The notes below the pieces were generated by a model. It saw nothing but the letters and a program-made list of their open reading frames with translations. It was not told the origin of the DNA and ran no database searches. Below are positions 1 through 8,141 of a DNA stretch of 64,000 bases, one piece after another. Positions within the stretch are counted from its first letter, which is position 1; each line of letters opens with the position of its first letter. This DNA is from Thalassomonas haliotis (GTDB taxonomy: Bacteria > Pseudomonadota > Gammaproteobacteria > Enterobacterales > Alteromonadaceae), in NCBI RefSeq assembly GCF_028657945.1, contig NZ_CP059693.1, positions 2,914,001-2,978,000 on the forward strand. Reading direction: 5' to 3'. Made by a program: the position numbers and the translations under genes.

Positions 1-2
1 AT

Positions 3-332
3 GATCAACTTTTAAGTAGCATAGGTGCCGGCCGTTTTATTGAAACTGAACTCTTTGTTGCCTGGGCAAAAAGCCCGGGTAATCCGGGGTTTACCATCAC
101 CAAACCTTTTAACGGCGCCAGAGCTAGTGTCGGCAATGGCACTATGATAGCCTTTACCATGGACTCTCCCGAGCAGGTCGATGCTTTTTATCAAAAAGCG
201 ATTGAGTTAGGAGCCACAGACGATGGCAGGCCGGGACCAAGGGGGGAAATGACGGGATTTTATGCCGGTTACTTCAGGGATTTGGACGGCAATAAGATTA
301 ACGCTTTTTATTATCAGCCTCCCAAGGAGTGA
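3..332 (+). CDS. VOC (glyoxalase/bleomycin-resistance fold) family protein, 5' truncated
   Basis: Open reading continues from the left edge (first complete codon at base 3) to TGA at 330-332, giving about 109 C-terminal residues. The segment reads as a VOC beta-alpha-beta-beta-beta module: FVAWAKSPGNPGFTITKPF early, then FTMDSPEQVDAFYQKAIELG, and a terminal YFRDLDGNKINAFYYQP strand typical of the metal-proximal end of VOC proteins. VOC proteins include glyoxalases, dioxygenases and antibiotic-binding proteins, so substrate cannot be assigned. The true start lies outside the window. The convergent histidine kinase gene ends about 80 bp downstream, with an imperfect hairpin between them. Family assignment is fairly sure; function is unknown. 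Confidence 0.75.
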   Translation, partial: DQLLSSIGAGRFIETELFVAWAKSPGNPGFTITKPFNGARASVGNGTMIAFTMDSPEQVDAFYQKAIELGATDDGRPGPRGEMTGFYAGYFRDLDGNKINAFYYQPPKE

Positions 333-350
333 CAGCCACAGTAATTAACT

Positions 351-406
351 GGCCGGGACAGGTTGTTGCTCCCGGGCTAAAAGCCGGGGAGTCCTGTACC
401 CCAGCC
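351..406. repeat. REP-like imperfect hairpin between convergent genes
   Basis: Two nested inverted-repeat arms are visible. The inner stem pairs 369-377 with 383-391 (8 of 9 pairs, loop TAAAA). The outer stem pairs 355-362 with 393-401 with one bulged A. The GC-rich structure sits between the VOC gene and the convergent kinase gene and is followed by GGGGTCAGACACC, which overlaps the kinase stop codon. It has no U-tract, so it is a poor intrinsic terminator and looks more like a REP/RAYT-type palindrome. That identity is inference because other genomic copies cannot be examined here. Confidence 0.35.
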
Positions 407-412
407 AAGGGG

Positions 413-2746
413 TCAGACACCAAGTTGCTGGAGAGCTTCTGTTTTTTTGTGTTCTCCGTGGGCGATAAGCGTATTCAGTATTGCTTCGCGGTTGATGGGT
501 TTATTAATAAAGTCATCCATGCCGGCATCAAAGCATTTTTGTTTATCCTCGGTTTGGCTACCGGCGCTAATGGCGATGATTTTAATATGTTGCCCCGCCT
601 CTTCCTGCCGCCTGATTTGCCTTGCCGCTTCAAAGCCGTCCATTTCCGGCATAAAGCAGTCCATAAAAATAATATCAAAGACTTCGCGCTGCCAAAGTTC
701 GATGGCTTTTCGGCCATCATCGGCTATGGTCACTTCGCAGTTAAAACTTTTTAATATTTTCGTCGCGACGATTTGGTTAACCCGGATATCTTCTACCAGC
801 AAGATATTCAGATCAAAATTATGGTCTTGATCAACCTGGGGTTCAAAGGTTTTTTTGGCAGAATATTTAGTAAAGACCTGGGTATTAAAAATGGAATTGG
901 ATAATACCAGGTTAATGATATTAAGGATTTCATGATCTTTGGCCGGGGTGGCCATTAATCCCTGGATCCCGGCTTTTTGGCATTTTTCGATATCGCTGTG
1001 CTCGGGCTCTGCACTGGTTAAAATGATTTTAAGCTGGACAAATTTTGCATTTTTGCGAATGGATTGGGCCAGGTCGTAACCACTGCTGCCCGACATGTTT
1101 TTATCCACCAGTAACAAATGGTAGGGATTGCCGCAGTTAAATTGCTTATTGAGCTGTTCAAAAAGTTCATCGGTGTTGGAAATCTCATCGGTGATCATAC
1201 CCCAGCCGGTGAGTAAAGGTTTGATCACTTTTAAATTCAGGAATTCATCATCGACATATAACACCCTTTTATTGGTGAGCTGCCGTAAGTCTTCCTCGCT
1301 TTTAGATAAGACATGGGAAGTGGTGCTAAAAGCTATTTCGAAAGAGAAATGTGAGCCCTGGTTGTGATTACTTTGTAAATGAATTTCACTGTCCATAGCC
1401 TCCACCAGCTCTTTGCATATTGCCAGACCTAAACCTGTGCCTTCATATTTACGTGTGGTGGAATTGTCCACCTGGGAAAATTTTTCAAAAACCTTATCCT
1501 GATGCGCCTGGTCAATGCCGATCCCCGTATCATAGACATTAAATAGAATCCTTTGCTTTTGTGGTTGCTGCTCAAGGCATTCAACCTTGAGTAAAACATG
1601 TCCGGTGTGGGTAAACTTGATGGCATTGCCTACCAGGTTAGACAACACTTGCCGCAGGCGCATGGGATCCCCGAGAAAGTAATGATCTATGCTGGACTCT
1701 ATTTGCAACTTCAGCGCCAGTCCTTTTTCCTTAGCCCTGGGAGTGAAGAGCTCTATCACACCTTCACATAATTCTGTCAGGCTAAATTCTATGGATTCGA
1801 TTTCCAGCCGGCCGGACTCTATTTTAGACAAATCGAGCACGCCGTTGATGAGATCTAACAGGTTATAGGAAGAGCGATTGATAATTTCTGCCAGGTGCAG
1901 TTGTTCTTCATTGAGATTGGAAGAAAGCAAGAGGGAAGTGGTACCTATGATACCGTTCATGGGAGTGCGGATCTCATGGCTCATATTGGCAACAAATTCG
2001 CTTTTTATTTGGCTGGCCTGCTCGGCTTTTTGTTTGGCTTCATTGATCTGTTCAAACGATTGCTGCAGGCTGAAGATCATCTTGTTATAACTGAGCACCA
2101 TAAAATTGAGTTCATCATCGAGCGGTTTCTTGCGTTCAAGGGACAAAGGGGTACTGGCAAGTCCTGCACGAATCGAGCGCATGCTCTGGCTTAACCGGGA
2201 TAAATGACGGCCGATTAAGCGGTAGACCACAAAGAGTATAAAGCTTGAGACGACAAAGGTTTTTGCCGCCTGGGTAAATAATACCAGCAAGGTCTTATCG
2301 TATAAGTTTTGATAAACAGGCTCCAGGTTGGTCGTAACCGCCAATACCCCGAGGTTATGTTGTTCGCCTTCATAGCGGTAAAAAATCGGCCATTGTTTGG
2401 TTTGGACATATTCCTCCTTGTTATACCCCAGGCGGATGAGACTTTCCCCGTCCCTGAATAATTCGACCAGCAGGATGTCGGAAATGTTTTTAATGCCGCT
2501 GATTTGCACTTTGAGCTGGTCTATATCATCAACCCATAATGCCGCGGCAACCGTAGACACATAACTTTTTTCGATTTGCAGCAGGCGATCATTGAGTTCT
2601 TCCATATCATGCCGGTAATCGAACACCAGATGAATAGCGGTGATGAGCAGCGTAATTATCGAGCTAACGAATAGAATCCAAAAGACCAGTTGTTTAGCGA
2701 TACCCTGACGGAACTTTCGGCCTGACTGCGCGTGAGTAATTGCCAC
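413..2746 (-). CDS. Hybrid sensor histidine kinase with two receiver domains
   Basis: Inner-membrane hybrid kinase of about 777 aa. A GTG start at 2746 is chosen because AAGGA lies 7 nt upstream; the longer open frame would run into the divergent gene. Seen in order: TM1 (about 18-42), an extracytoplasmic sensor region of about 110 residues, TM2 (about 153-178), a HAMP-like linker and coiled coil, a HisKA box [10 protein letters not shown] with phospho-acceptor His257, a HATPase domain with N and G boxes ([23 protein letters not shown]), receiver 1 (Asp548 in [10 protein letters not shown]) and receiver 2 (Asp696 in [13 protein letters not shown]). No HPt domain is visible, so phosphotransfer probably needs a separate partner. 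The 99-bp divergent spacing to a family-3 solute-binding protein suggests that protein could be its ligand-sensing partner (inference). Confidence 0.9.
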   Translation of the reverse strand: MAITHAQSGRKFRQGIAKQLVFWILFVSSIITLLITAIHLVFDYRHDMEELNDRLLQIEKSYVSTVAAALWVDDIDQLKVQISGIKNISDILLVELFRDGESLIRLGYNKEEYVQTKQWPIFYRYEGEQHNLGVLAVTTNLEPVYQNLYDKTLLVLFTQAAKTFVVSSFILFVVYRLIGRHLSRLSQSMRSIRAGLASTPLSLERKKPLDDELNFMVLSYNKMIFSLQQSFEQINEAKQKAEQASQIKSEFVANMSHEIRTPMNGIIGTTSLLLSSNLNEEQLHLAEIINRSSYNLLDLINGVLDLSKIESGRLEIESIEFSLTELCEGVIELFTPRAKEKGLALKLQIESSIDHYFLGDPMRLRQVLSNLVGNAIKFTHTGHVLLKVECLEQQPQKQRILFNVYDTGIGIDQAHQDKVFEKFSQVDNSTTRKYEGTGLGLAICKELVEAMDSEIHLQSNHNQGSHFSFEIAFSTTSHVLSKSEEDLRQLTNKRVLYVDDEFLNLKVIKPLLTGWGMITDEISNTDELFEQLNKQFNCGNPYHLLLVDKNMSGSSGYDLAQSIRKNAKFVQLKIILTSAEPEHSDIEKCQKAGIQGLMATPAKDHEILNIINLVLSNSIFNTQVFTKYSAKKTFEPQVDQDHNFDLNILLVEDIRVNQIVATKILKSFNCEVTIADDGRKAIELWQREVFDIIFMDCFMPEMDGFEAARQIRRQEEAGQHIKIIAISAGSQTEDKQKCFDAGMDDFINKPINREAILNTLIAHGEHKKTEALQQLGV

Positions 2747-2845
2747 AAAATCATCCTTGCACTGGAAAATGAGATTTTCTGAGTTAACCTTAGTAAACAG
2801 AAGGTTAATTATCAATATTTCTTCGCAATCTAGCAGGGATCTGTT

Positions 2846-3607
2846 ATGGAAATTCAGACAATAGCGCTTGTTTTTATGCTCTTTCTTGGGCTGGTGGGGA
2901 TAAAAGGTCATGCAGAAACAATCAATTATGTCGTGATTGATAATCAGGCTAAGCCTTTTCAAATCGAAGATGGTGCAAAGAAGCATTCCGGTATTATTAC
3001 CGACATTATCACCGCAATATTCAAGGGCTCGGCATACGAGGTTAAGTTTCATACTTTACCTTTTAACCGTATGATGAAAATGTTGTCCACAGGTAAAATT
3101 AAAAACTGGATCACTTACGGCTCGCCCAGTTGGGGAGGGGTACAGGCGCAGTACCTGTCCCGGCTGCCGGTATACCATGTCGAACATAAGCTGGTGACAA
3201 ACCCTTCTTATGCAGGTGAAGTTGATGAAGTAGAAGATTTATTCGGTAAAACCCTGATTTTGCTGCATGGCTTTGATTACCCCGGGCTGGAGCCTTACCT
3301 GCAGGCCGAGACAATCAAAGAAATCCGGGTGAAAAACCATGACTCGGCTTTCAGGCTGTTGAAAAGGTTATCCGATAAAGCCGGATTTGTTGAGATGTCG
3401 CTGAGAATTGAATACAACCTGAAACAGACCAACCGAGATCCCGCTATGTTTGTGTTAAAAAACTTTTCAACCGTGATTTCTGATTACGATATCCATCTGG
3501 CTATGGATCCGGATATGGAGTTTTCCTTTGATGTCTTTGTCAATGACCGCTTGGCGGCCCTGACCCGGGACGGGACCTTAAAACGTATTGTTGACAGCTA
3601 TCAATAA
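2846..3607 (+). CDS. Periplasmic solute-binding protein, family 3 (SBP_bac_3-like)
   Basis: 253 aa with a signal peptide (hydrophobic core [18 protein letters not shown], cleavage near residue 23). The mature part begins with a strand and glycine pattern typical of PBP2-like amino-acid-binding proteins ([16 protein letters not shown], then [17 protein letters not shown]) and has the second-lobe segment [17 protein letters not shown]. No permease or ATPase gene follows, only a strong terminator, so it is probably not a conventional ABC-transport subunit. It is divergent from the hybrid kinase, which makes a sensory or ligand-presenting role plausible. Such orphan proteins are common in Shewanella and Alteromonas relatives. 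Family is confident; ligand unknown. Confidence 0.8.
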   Translation: MEIQTIALVFMLFLGLVGIKGHAETINYVVIDNQAKPFQIEDGAKKHSGIITDIITAIFKGSAYEVKFHTLPFNRMMKMLSTGKIKNWITYGSPSWGGVQAQYLSRLPVYHVEHKLVTNPSYAGEVDEVEDLFGKTLILLHGFDYPGLEPYLQAETIKEIRVKNHDSAFRLLKRLSDKAGFVEMSLRIEYNLKQTNRDPAMFVLKNFSTVISDYDIHLAMDPDMEFSFDVFVNDRLAALTRDGTLKRIVDSYQ

Positions 3608-3632
3608 ACTTTTCTTTGGTTAATTCTTTCTT

Positions 3633-3664
3633 AAAACAGCAAGGAATATCATCCTTGCTGTTTT
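3633..3664. terminator. Bidirectional intrinsic terminator
   Basis: A perfect 13-bp stem (3633-3645 with 3652-3664) and a 6-nt loop ATATCA. The arms begin with AAAA and end with TTTT, so both strands have a U-tract. It separates the convergent solute-binding protein gene and hydrolase gene. Confidence 0.9.
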
Positions 3665-3673
3665 ACTAGGCAA

Positions 3674-5326
3674 CTAGTTTTTTACCGGCAGTGACAAAGT
3701 ATTATTCTCATTGTCACGGTAGTTAATCTCCAGATGATAGAGCTCGTTGCCCGCAGGGCTGTATAACAGATCACTGGTATCTATCACCAGAGACAGGTAG
3801 TGACCGGCGGGAACATCATAAGCTGTCGCTACCATCTCTAAATCCAGGGAAAGTGGTTGTCCGGGGATGGCATTTAGCAGCGTATAGGGCGCATGGCTTA
3901 TCAGGCGGCCGGTACCGGTCCAGTCGACATCATATAAATAAGCCACCAGCAATGCTTGGCTTTTACTTGGGGTAAGCTGCAAATGGATTTTGGGGATGCC
4001 GCGTAATTTCATTTCCCGGGTCAGCCAGTCAGACTCCCAGCGGATGGCATTGATACTGTTGATCAGGGGCATGCTGGAAATAATCGGGACCTCCACAACA
4101 TCTTCAATAAAATAAGACAATAATGGAATACCCGTAGTTGCCAGGGTATCCAGACCCGAATAAAAGCGGTCTGTTTTCGGCCACCAGGGGCTATAGGGAG
4201 CCGGTTTCATATCGCCGTCACCGTCGATTTCTTTTTCATGCAGATATAAGGTTTGAGGTGAGATCGCCGGGGAGGGCCAGTCCGTCAGTTCTTCGTAGTC
4301 GCCGAATTTTACTTCCATGGCAACCGGTGCCTGCTCATTGATGCCATTGTTTTCCTCTTTCAAGTAAAAGTCGAACCAGGCATGGGCATTGTTCCATATC
4401 CTGTGATTCGATTTGCCCATACCCAGTACTTCGCCCACTGCATGGGTTCCCTGGCTGAGATCCAATTTCTTTGGCCCTGCCAACGCCTGGTAGAGGGCGA
4501 GGACACTGTTGGGCTGAAACAGGTTGTCGCCAAAATTATTGGCCAAATACACAGGGACCCGGCGCTCGTTGAGCTTATCCACGTAAGAAAGCGGAGAGCG
4601 AATATCCGCCCAGACGGTGATCTCATCAATACGCTCCTGTTTGAGCAGGTCCAGGTAATTGATGGCAATTTCATCACTGGGATCACCGGTCAGGTAACCT
4701 ATGCCGGTTAACAGGCCGCCCCAGATTAACCTGGGGGTGTACTGGCCATATAAGGACTCTGTCAGGCTGCCCCAGGTACTCATGGCCGCTACGGCGCTGA
4801 TCCTGGCATCGCTTGCCGCACTTAATAAACTGATGCCTGAGCCGTATGAAATGCCGGAGACTCCGATGCGGTTGACATCCACGGGATAATTGGCCAGAAG
4901 AAAATCTATTGCGGCAGAGACATCCTGGATATCTTCAGGACCGGCAGTGGCGATTTTGCCTTCTGATTGACCAAAACCCCGGGTGGAATAACTTAATACA
5001 AGATAACCTTGTTCGGCAAAACGGGCGGCTTCTACCAGGTACTGATATTCGTTCATGCCCCAGCTGTTGATAAAAATGATTGCCGGATAATGCTCGGCTT
5101 CTTGTGTGGGGATAAAAATATTGGCCTCCAGGATGGTGCCGTCATAAGCGCGGATCTGAATATCATCTTCGCTGTTATAGTGCTCAGACTCTCTAAATAC
5201 AGGCTCGCCTACCATGCCTCTGATCAGGGAGATCAAATCAACCGCCCCCGCCCCGACACTGGTGATTGACAGGCATAGCAGGAGCAAGGCGCGAAAGGTC
5301 TTCGGCCACATGATTTTTTTGTTCAT
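3674..5326 (-). CDS. Secreted CocE/NonD-type alpha/beta hydrolase (X-Pro dipeptidyl-peptidase S15 family)
   Basis: 550 aa from the ATG at 5326, preceded by AAGGA 8-10 nt upstream and followed by a clear signal peptide (NKKIMWPKTFRALLLLCLS, cleavage after VGAGA). Upstream in-frame ATGs would add residues before the signal peptide. The N-terminal alpha/beta hydrolase part carries the nucleophile elbow GVSGISYGSG (Ser160). A candidate acid lies in NFGDNLFQPNS and a candidate base in SQGTHAVGE. The C-terminal about 200 residues form a beta-rich jelly-roll typical of CocE/PepX (LYLHEKEIDGDGD to YHLEINYRDN). The family cleaves esters or Xaa-Pro peptides; substrate is not predictable. Predicted periplasmic or secreted, transcribed alone. 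Confidence 0.85.
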   Translation of the reverse strand: MNKKIMWPKTFRALLLLCLSITSVGAGAVDLISLIRGMVGEPVFRESEHYNSEDDIQIRAYDGTILEANIFIPTQEAEHYPAIIFINSWGMNEYQYLVEAARFAEQGYLVLSYSTRGFGQSEGKIATAGPEDIQDVSAAIDFLLANYPVDVNRIGVSGISYGSGISLLSAASDARISAVAAMSTWGSLTESLYGQYTPRLIWGGLLTGIGYLTGDPSDEIAINYLDLLKQERIDEITVWADIRSPLSYVDKLNERRVPVYLANNFGDNLFQPNSVLALYQALAGPKKLDLSQGTHAVGEVLGMGKSNHRIWNNAHAWFDFYLKEENNGINEQAPVAMEVKFGDYEELTDWPSPAISPQTLYLHEKEIDGDGDMKPAPYSPWWPKTDRFYSGLDTLATTGIPLLSYFIEDVVEVPIISSMPLINSINAIRWESDWLTREMKLRGIPKIHLQLTPSKSQALLVAYLYDVDWTGTGRLISHAPYTLLNAIPGQPLSLDLEMVATAYDVPAGHYLSLVIDTSDLLYSPAGNELYHLEINYRDNENNTLSLPVKN

Positions 5327-5731
5327 ATTGGATTTCCTTATACTTGTATTTTTTATAATCAATGTTTAGCTGTACCGGTGTTGTAAATTTTCCGGCACTT
5401 TAACCATAGAAAAGATCCCGGCATGGGGATATTTATCTAATTTATGTTGGATATCATTGATAATTAGGGATATTTTTTTCCGTGTCATCAGTTCTGGTTA
5501 ACCAGTTGTCAGGACCCCGAGGGGGAAGGGGTAAAAATGCCTGTCATATGGAGCGGACGGAAAATAAACGGCGTATGTTGAAGGGAAAAACCGGGAGGAA
5601 AATAAGCAGTAAAGCCGCAGCAGAACGGGCTTTGAAGGAACAGGCTTCGAACTTAAAGATTAACTTATTCTTTTACTTGAATTATTTATCGTATTGACGC
5701 AAATTAGATAAAAAATATCTGCAGGACCACT
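5327..5731. other. Intergenic region without a convincing gene
   Basis: About 400 bases between the divergent hydrolase and DUF5062-like genes. An AT-rich stretch near 5440-5480 may hold promoters. The only open frame here (GTG at 5482 to 5697) has no ribosome binding site and low-complexity basic content, so I do not call it. Confidence 0.5.
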
Positions 5732-5995
5732 ATGAAGAAATTTAAAAATGAAGCCGCATTGCTGAAAATGGCGATTGATATAGGTGAAAAATATGCGATG
5801 AACCGGGGTTATAAAGGGTTTTCCGGTACGAATTCCGCCAAAGAAAAGGTAGAGTGCCTGTATTTGTTGCTGGTGCAGGACAAACTGATCCAGGCACTGG
5901 CTAAAGGCCAGGAAAACCAGCCTAATATGAAACATAAGCTGGCTCTGTGGATTGCTAAAAAATTGCCTGAAAACCATCCTTTATTAAAGGATTAA
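5732..5995 (+). CDS. Small conserved protein, DUF5062-like
   Basis: 87 aa, ATG preceded by AGGA 5 nt upstream. Predicted soluble, helical and basic; no signal peptide or membrane segment. The arrangement MKKFKNEAALLKMAIDIGEK, followed by a loop, VECLYLLLVQDKLIQAL, and a C-terminal NMKHKLALWIAKKLP matches what I recall of the DUF5062 family in Vibrio and Shewanella. No function is established. It appears to be a single-gene unit facing the convergent crotonase gene. Confidence 0.7.
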   Translation: MKKFKNEAALLKMAIDIGEKYAMNRGYKGFSGTNSAKEKVECLYLLLVQDKLIQALAKGQENQPNMKHKLALWIAKKLPENHPLLKD

Positions 5996-6067
5996 GGTTA
6001 ACGGCAAAGCAGAAATGTCGCCAACAGATGCCGGAGGGCTCGCATTGCTTGGTGGCGATACTTGTGC

Positions 6068-6877
6068 CTACCAGTGTCCTCTGGCAGTAAAGTCTTTTTG
6101 TACTGCTTTATCATGGGTTTGGTTAAAGGTTTTTATTTTTTGATTTTTACCTGCCAAGACCTTGAGCTGGTAAGCAGACTCCCGGGCCAGAGCGGCTCCG
6201 GGACCACTCCACCAGCTCTTGTTATATAACCTTTTTACCGCCGACACCGCATCCGGCGATTGCCGGCAAATCTCTCCCGCCAGCTTTTTGGCTTTTTCCA
6301 GCGGCTGATCATCAACCTCTAAGATCAGCCCTAAGGCAAGTGCCTGCTCAGCGGTGAGTTCCTGGCCGGTCATGGCAAGTTTTTTGGCGACATCCTGGTT
6401 AAGCAGGGTACGCAGGGCCAGGGTGCCGCCCATATCCGGGATCAGGCCCCATTTGGCTTCCATAATGGCAAGCGAAGTCTCCGGGTGGGCAATACGAAAA
6501 TCAGCGCCGAGGGCAATTTGTAAACCGCCGCCCCAGCATCTGCCACTTAGCGCCATGATCACCGGCACCGGCAGCTCTCTCCAGCCGGTAGAGACCCGCT
6601 GGGCCAGGTTTGCCCGCCACGGCAGCCATTTAAATAATAATTGCATGGCATTAAGGGGAGAGCGCATCACGGATTTTATATCTAAACCCGTGCAAAAATC
6701 CGGCCCGGCGCCTGAGACGATAATGGCGCGGATATCCCGGTTTTTTTTGAGTTTTTTTATGGTGTTATCAATGGCTTTGAACATCTTGATATCCAGGGCA
6801 TTGTGTTTTTCCGGTCGGGTCAGGCAGACATGGGCGATCTGCTCTTCGATGGTTACCTTGATGCGATTATTATTCAT
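6068..6877 (-). CDS. Crotonase / enoyl-CoA hydratase-isomerase family protein
   Basis: 269 aa, the usual single-domain crotonase length. Visible signatures are VCLTRPEKHNALD near the N-terminus, the CoA/oxyanion segment SGAGPDFCTGLDI, the second oxyanion loop GRCWGGGLQIALGADFRIA, and MEAKWGLIPDMGGT, where the acidic residues correspond to the catalytic region. The family hydrates or isomerises acyl-CoA thioesters; the substrate cannot be read from sequence. There are no fatty-acid oxidation neighbours, so it stands alone. No strong Shine-Dalgarno precedes the ATG at 6877, but the family's N-terminal alignment supports this start. Confidence 0.85.
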   Translation of the reverse strand: MNNNRIKVTIEEQIAHVCLTRPEKHNALDIKMFKAIDNTIKKLKKNRDIRAIIVSGAGPDFCTGLDIKSVMRSPLNAMQLLFKWLPWRANLAQRVSTGWRELPVPVIMALSGRCWGGGLQIALGADFRIAHPETSLAIMEAKWGLIPDMGGTLALRTLLNQDVAKKLAMTGQELTAEQALALGLILEVDDQPLEKAKKLAGEICRQSPDAVSAVKRLYNKSWWSGPGAALARESAYQLKVLAGKNQKIKTFNQTHDKAVQKDFTARGHW

Positions 6878-7100
6878 CTTGTTTATTCTTTTTGGCTCTT
6901 GTGAGGTAAGACCAGTTCAGGTTAGCGAATTCAATTTCCCTTGTAAAGTCCCTGCCTACCCGCTTTGGGACAAATAACCGTTTTATTTCCCCCGGCCTTT
7001 AACAGCTGCAAACAAGCTATATTGAACGGCGAATTTGCGTTATCGGCAGCTTATACTGCCCATCGCCGGGATCGTCTCAAGTGGCCGGTGAAACCTGGGA
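6878..7100. other. Intergenic DNA, no gene recognised
   Basis: First part of a 690-bp stretch without an intact gene between the crotonase and the CBS-domain gene. It probably includes the crotonase promoter on the minus strand. No ORF with a credible start is visible; the receiver-domain relic begins just downstream. Confidence 0.5.
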
Positions 7101-7275
7101 TTTACCATTTTTATCCTTAATGATAATCCTGGCAATATTGATTTGTGAAGACGGCTTTTAGCGCCGGAGTATTATCAAACTGCCGCTCTTACCTGTGTCG
7201 AGCGGATCTTATCTTGTTAGATATCGTGATGCCGGGGTTAAACCGTTATCCATCGGTAAAAAGCGGGTCGAAAAT
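7101..7275 (+). pseudogene. Relic of a response-regulator receiver domain
   Basis: Translating the + strand across two frames recovers a degraded receiver domain. In the frame of 7101 one reads FTIFILNDNPGNIDL, then an in-frame TGA (7146), then RRLLAPEYYQTAAL; this matches the beta1-alpha1 start of receivers related to TILIVDDxPxNIDLL. In the frame of 7202 one reads ADLILLDIVMPGLNRYPSV, the beta3 strand with the phospho-acceptor aspartate motif (LLDIxMPGxxGY). The middle alpha2-beta2 section is shortened, the frame is lost and the rest of the protein is missing. It is a dead gene fragment; the original protein class beyond 'receiver' is unknown. Confidence 0.65.
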
Positions 7276-7499
7276 AAACTAACAGGCAGTGCCGCATTAG
7301 ATCCCGGGCAAATTAGCGGGGCAGGCTTTATGATTACCTGGCGTAAAGATATTCAGGTTTAACGGCCTTTGTGTATACTCCGGCTTTTCACTGCCAGGAG
7401 TCAACTGTTGTTATCTTCTTGTCCGGCATCAATAATTTTCACCTTTGTGGATGATTCGGCCATTTTTTAGTGATATCGTTAAAGTGAAAGGATAAAGTC

Positions 7500-7601
7500 A
7501 TGAATTATTGGCAGTTTAGGACTACAGTTAACATAAAGCCATCTGGCTTTTTATTAAAGAGGGATTTAAGATGGAATCATTACAAGTCAAAGAATATATG
7601 A
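7500..7601 (+). CDS. Possible 33-aa leader ORF overlapping the CBS-domain gene
   Basis: ATG at 7500 is preceded by AAAGGA 7 nt upstream, a better Shine-Dalgarno than that of the following gene. The reading (MNYWQFRTTVNIKPSGF..., 33 codons) ends at TGA 7599-7601, inside the CBS gene in another frame. A GC hairpin plus T-run (7535-7551) falls within it. This could be translational coupling or an attenuator-type leader, or chance. No homology is recognised. Confidence 0.3.
   Translation: MNYWQFRTTVNIKPSGFLLKRDLRWNHYKSKNI
7535..7554 (+). terminator. Terminator-like hairpin upstream of the CBS-domain gene
   Basis: AAAGCC pairs with GGCTTT around a 4-nt loop ATCT, followed by TTTATT. It ends about 17 bp before the CBS-domain start codon, so it is either the end of an upstream transcript or an attenuator. 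Confidence 0.4.
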
Positions 7602-7990
7602 ACCATTACCCGGTTACTTTTACCCCGGATATGGTGGTAGAAGAAGCCTCGTTGCGCTTTTTAAAAACCAAACAAATAGGCGGCCCCGTTGTCGATAAGC
7701 ACCAGCGTTTGGTGGGCTTTTTGTCGGAAAGTGATGTTTTGGCGAAAATGCTGGAAACCATTTATTACAATGAACATATCGCCAATGTTGCCGATTTGAT
7801 GCGCAAGGATGTGTTATCGGTAAAACCCTATGATTCTATCGTTGAACTGGCGCAATCCATGCTGAAAGACAAACCTAAGGTATACCCGGTAATTGATGAT
7901 GATGAAAACCTGTTGGGCACCATCTGCCGCAATGATGTCTTACAGGCGATAGATAAACATTTGCGCGCCGGATTTCATGCCGGGAAATAA
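7571..7990 (+). CDS. Two-CBS-domain protein
   Basis: 139 aa made of a tandem CBS (Bateman) module: CBS1 about residues 3-62 (VKEYMNHYPVTFTPDMVVEE ... GGPVVDKHQRLVGFLSESDV) and CBS2 about 74-133 (VADLMRKDVLSVKPYDSIVE ... YPVIDDDENLLGTICRNDVL). No effector domain or membrane segment is attached. Stand-alone CBS pairs usually bind adenine nucleotides or S-adenosylmethionine and signal energy state or divalent-cation status (family knowledge); ligand unknown here. The ATG is preceded by AGAGGGATTTAAG. A terminator-like hairpin and leader ORF lie just upstream. Confidence 0.9.
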   Translation: MESLQVKEYMNHYPVTFTPDMVVEEASLRFLKTKQIGGPVVDKHQRLVGFLSESDVLAKMLETIYYNEHIANVADLMRKDVLSVKPYDSIVELAQSMLKDKPKVYPVIDDDENLLGTICRNDVLQAIDKHLRAGFHAGK

Positions 7991-8141
7991 AACATACACA
8001 GTTAAGGCGTTAAGTTAAGCCCCTTTGCTGCCTGACAGGGGTATTGCTCAGCCATTAGCAATAACCCTGTTGCCATCCCTTGCTGCAATTGCTTTATAAT
8101 ACTGTTAAAATAGCCTTTTTATATCGCTATTCGAGTCTGTT

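Noticed and set aside
5482-5697. 71-codon frame with GTG start
   Set aside because: No ribosome binding site, low-complexity basic content and no family resemblance.
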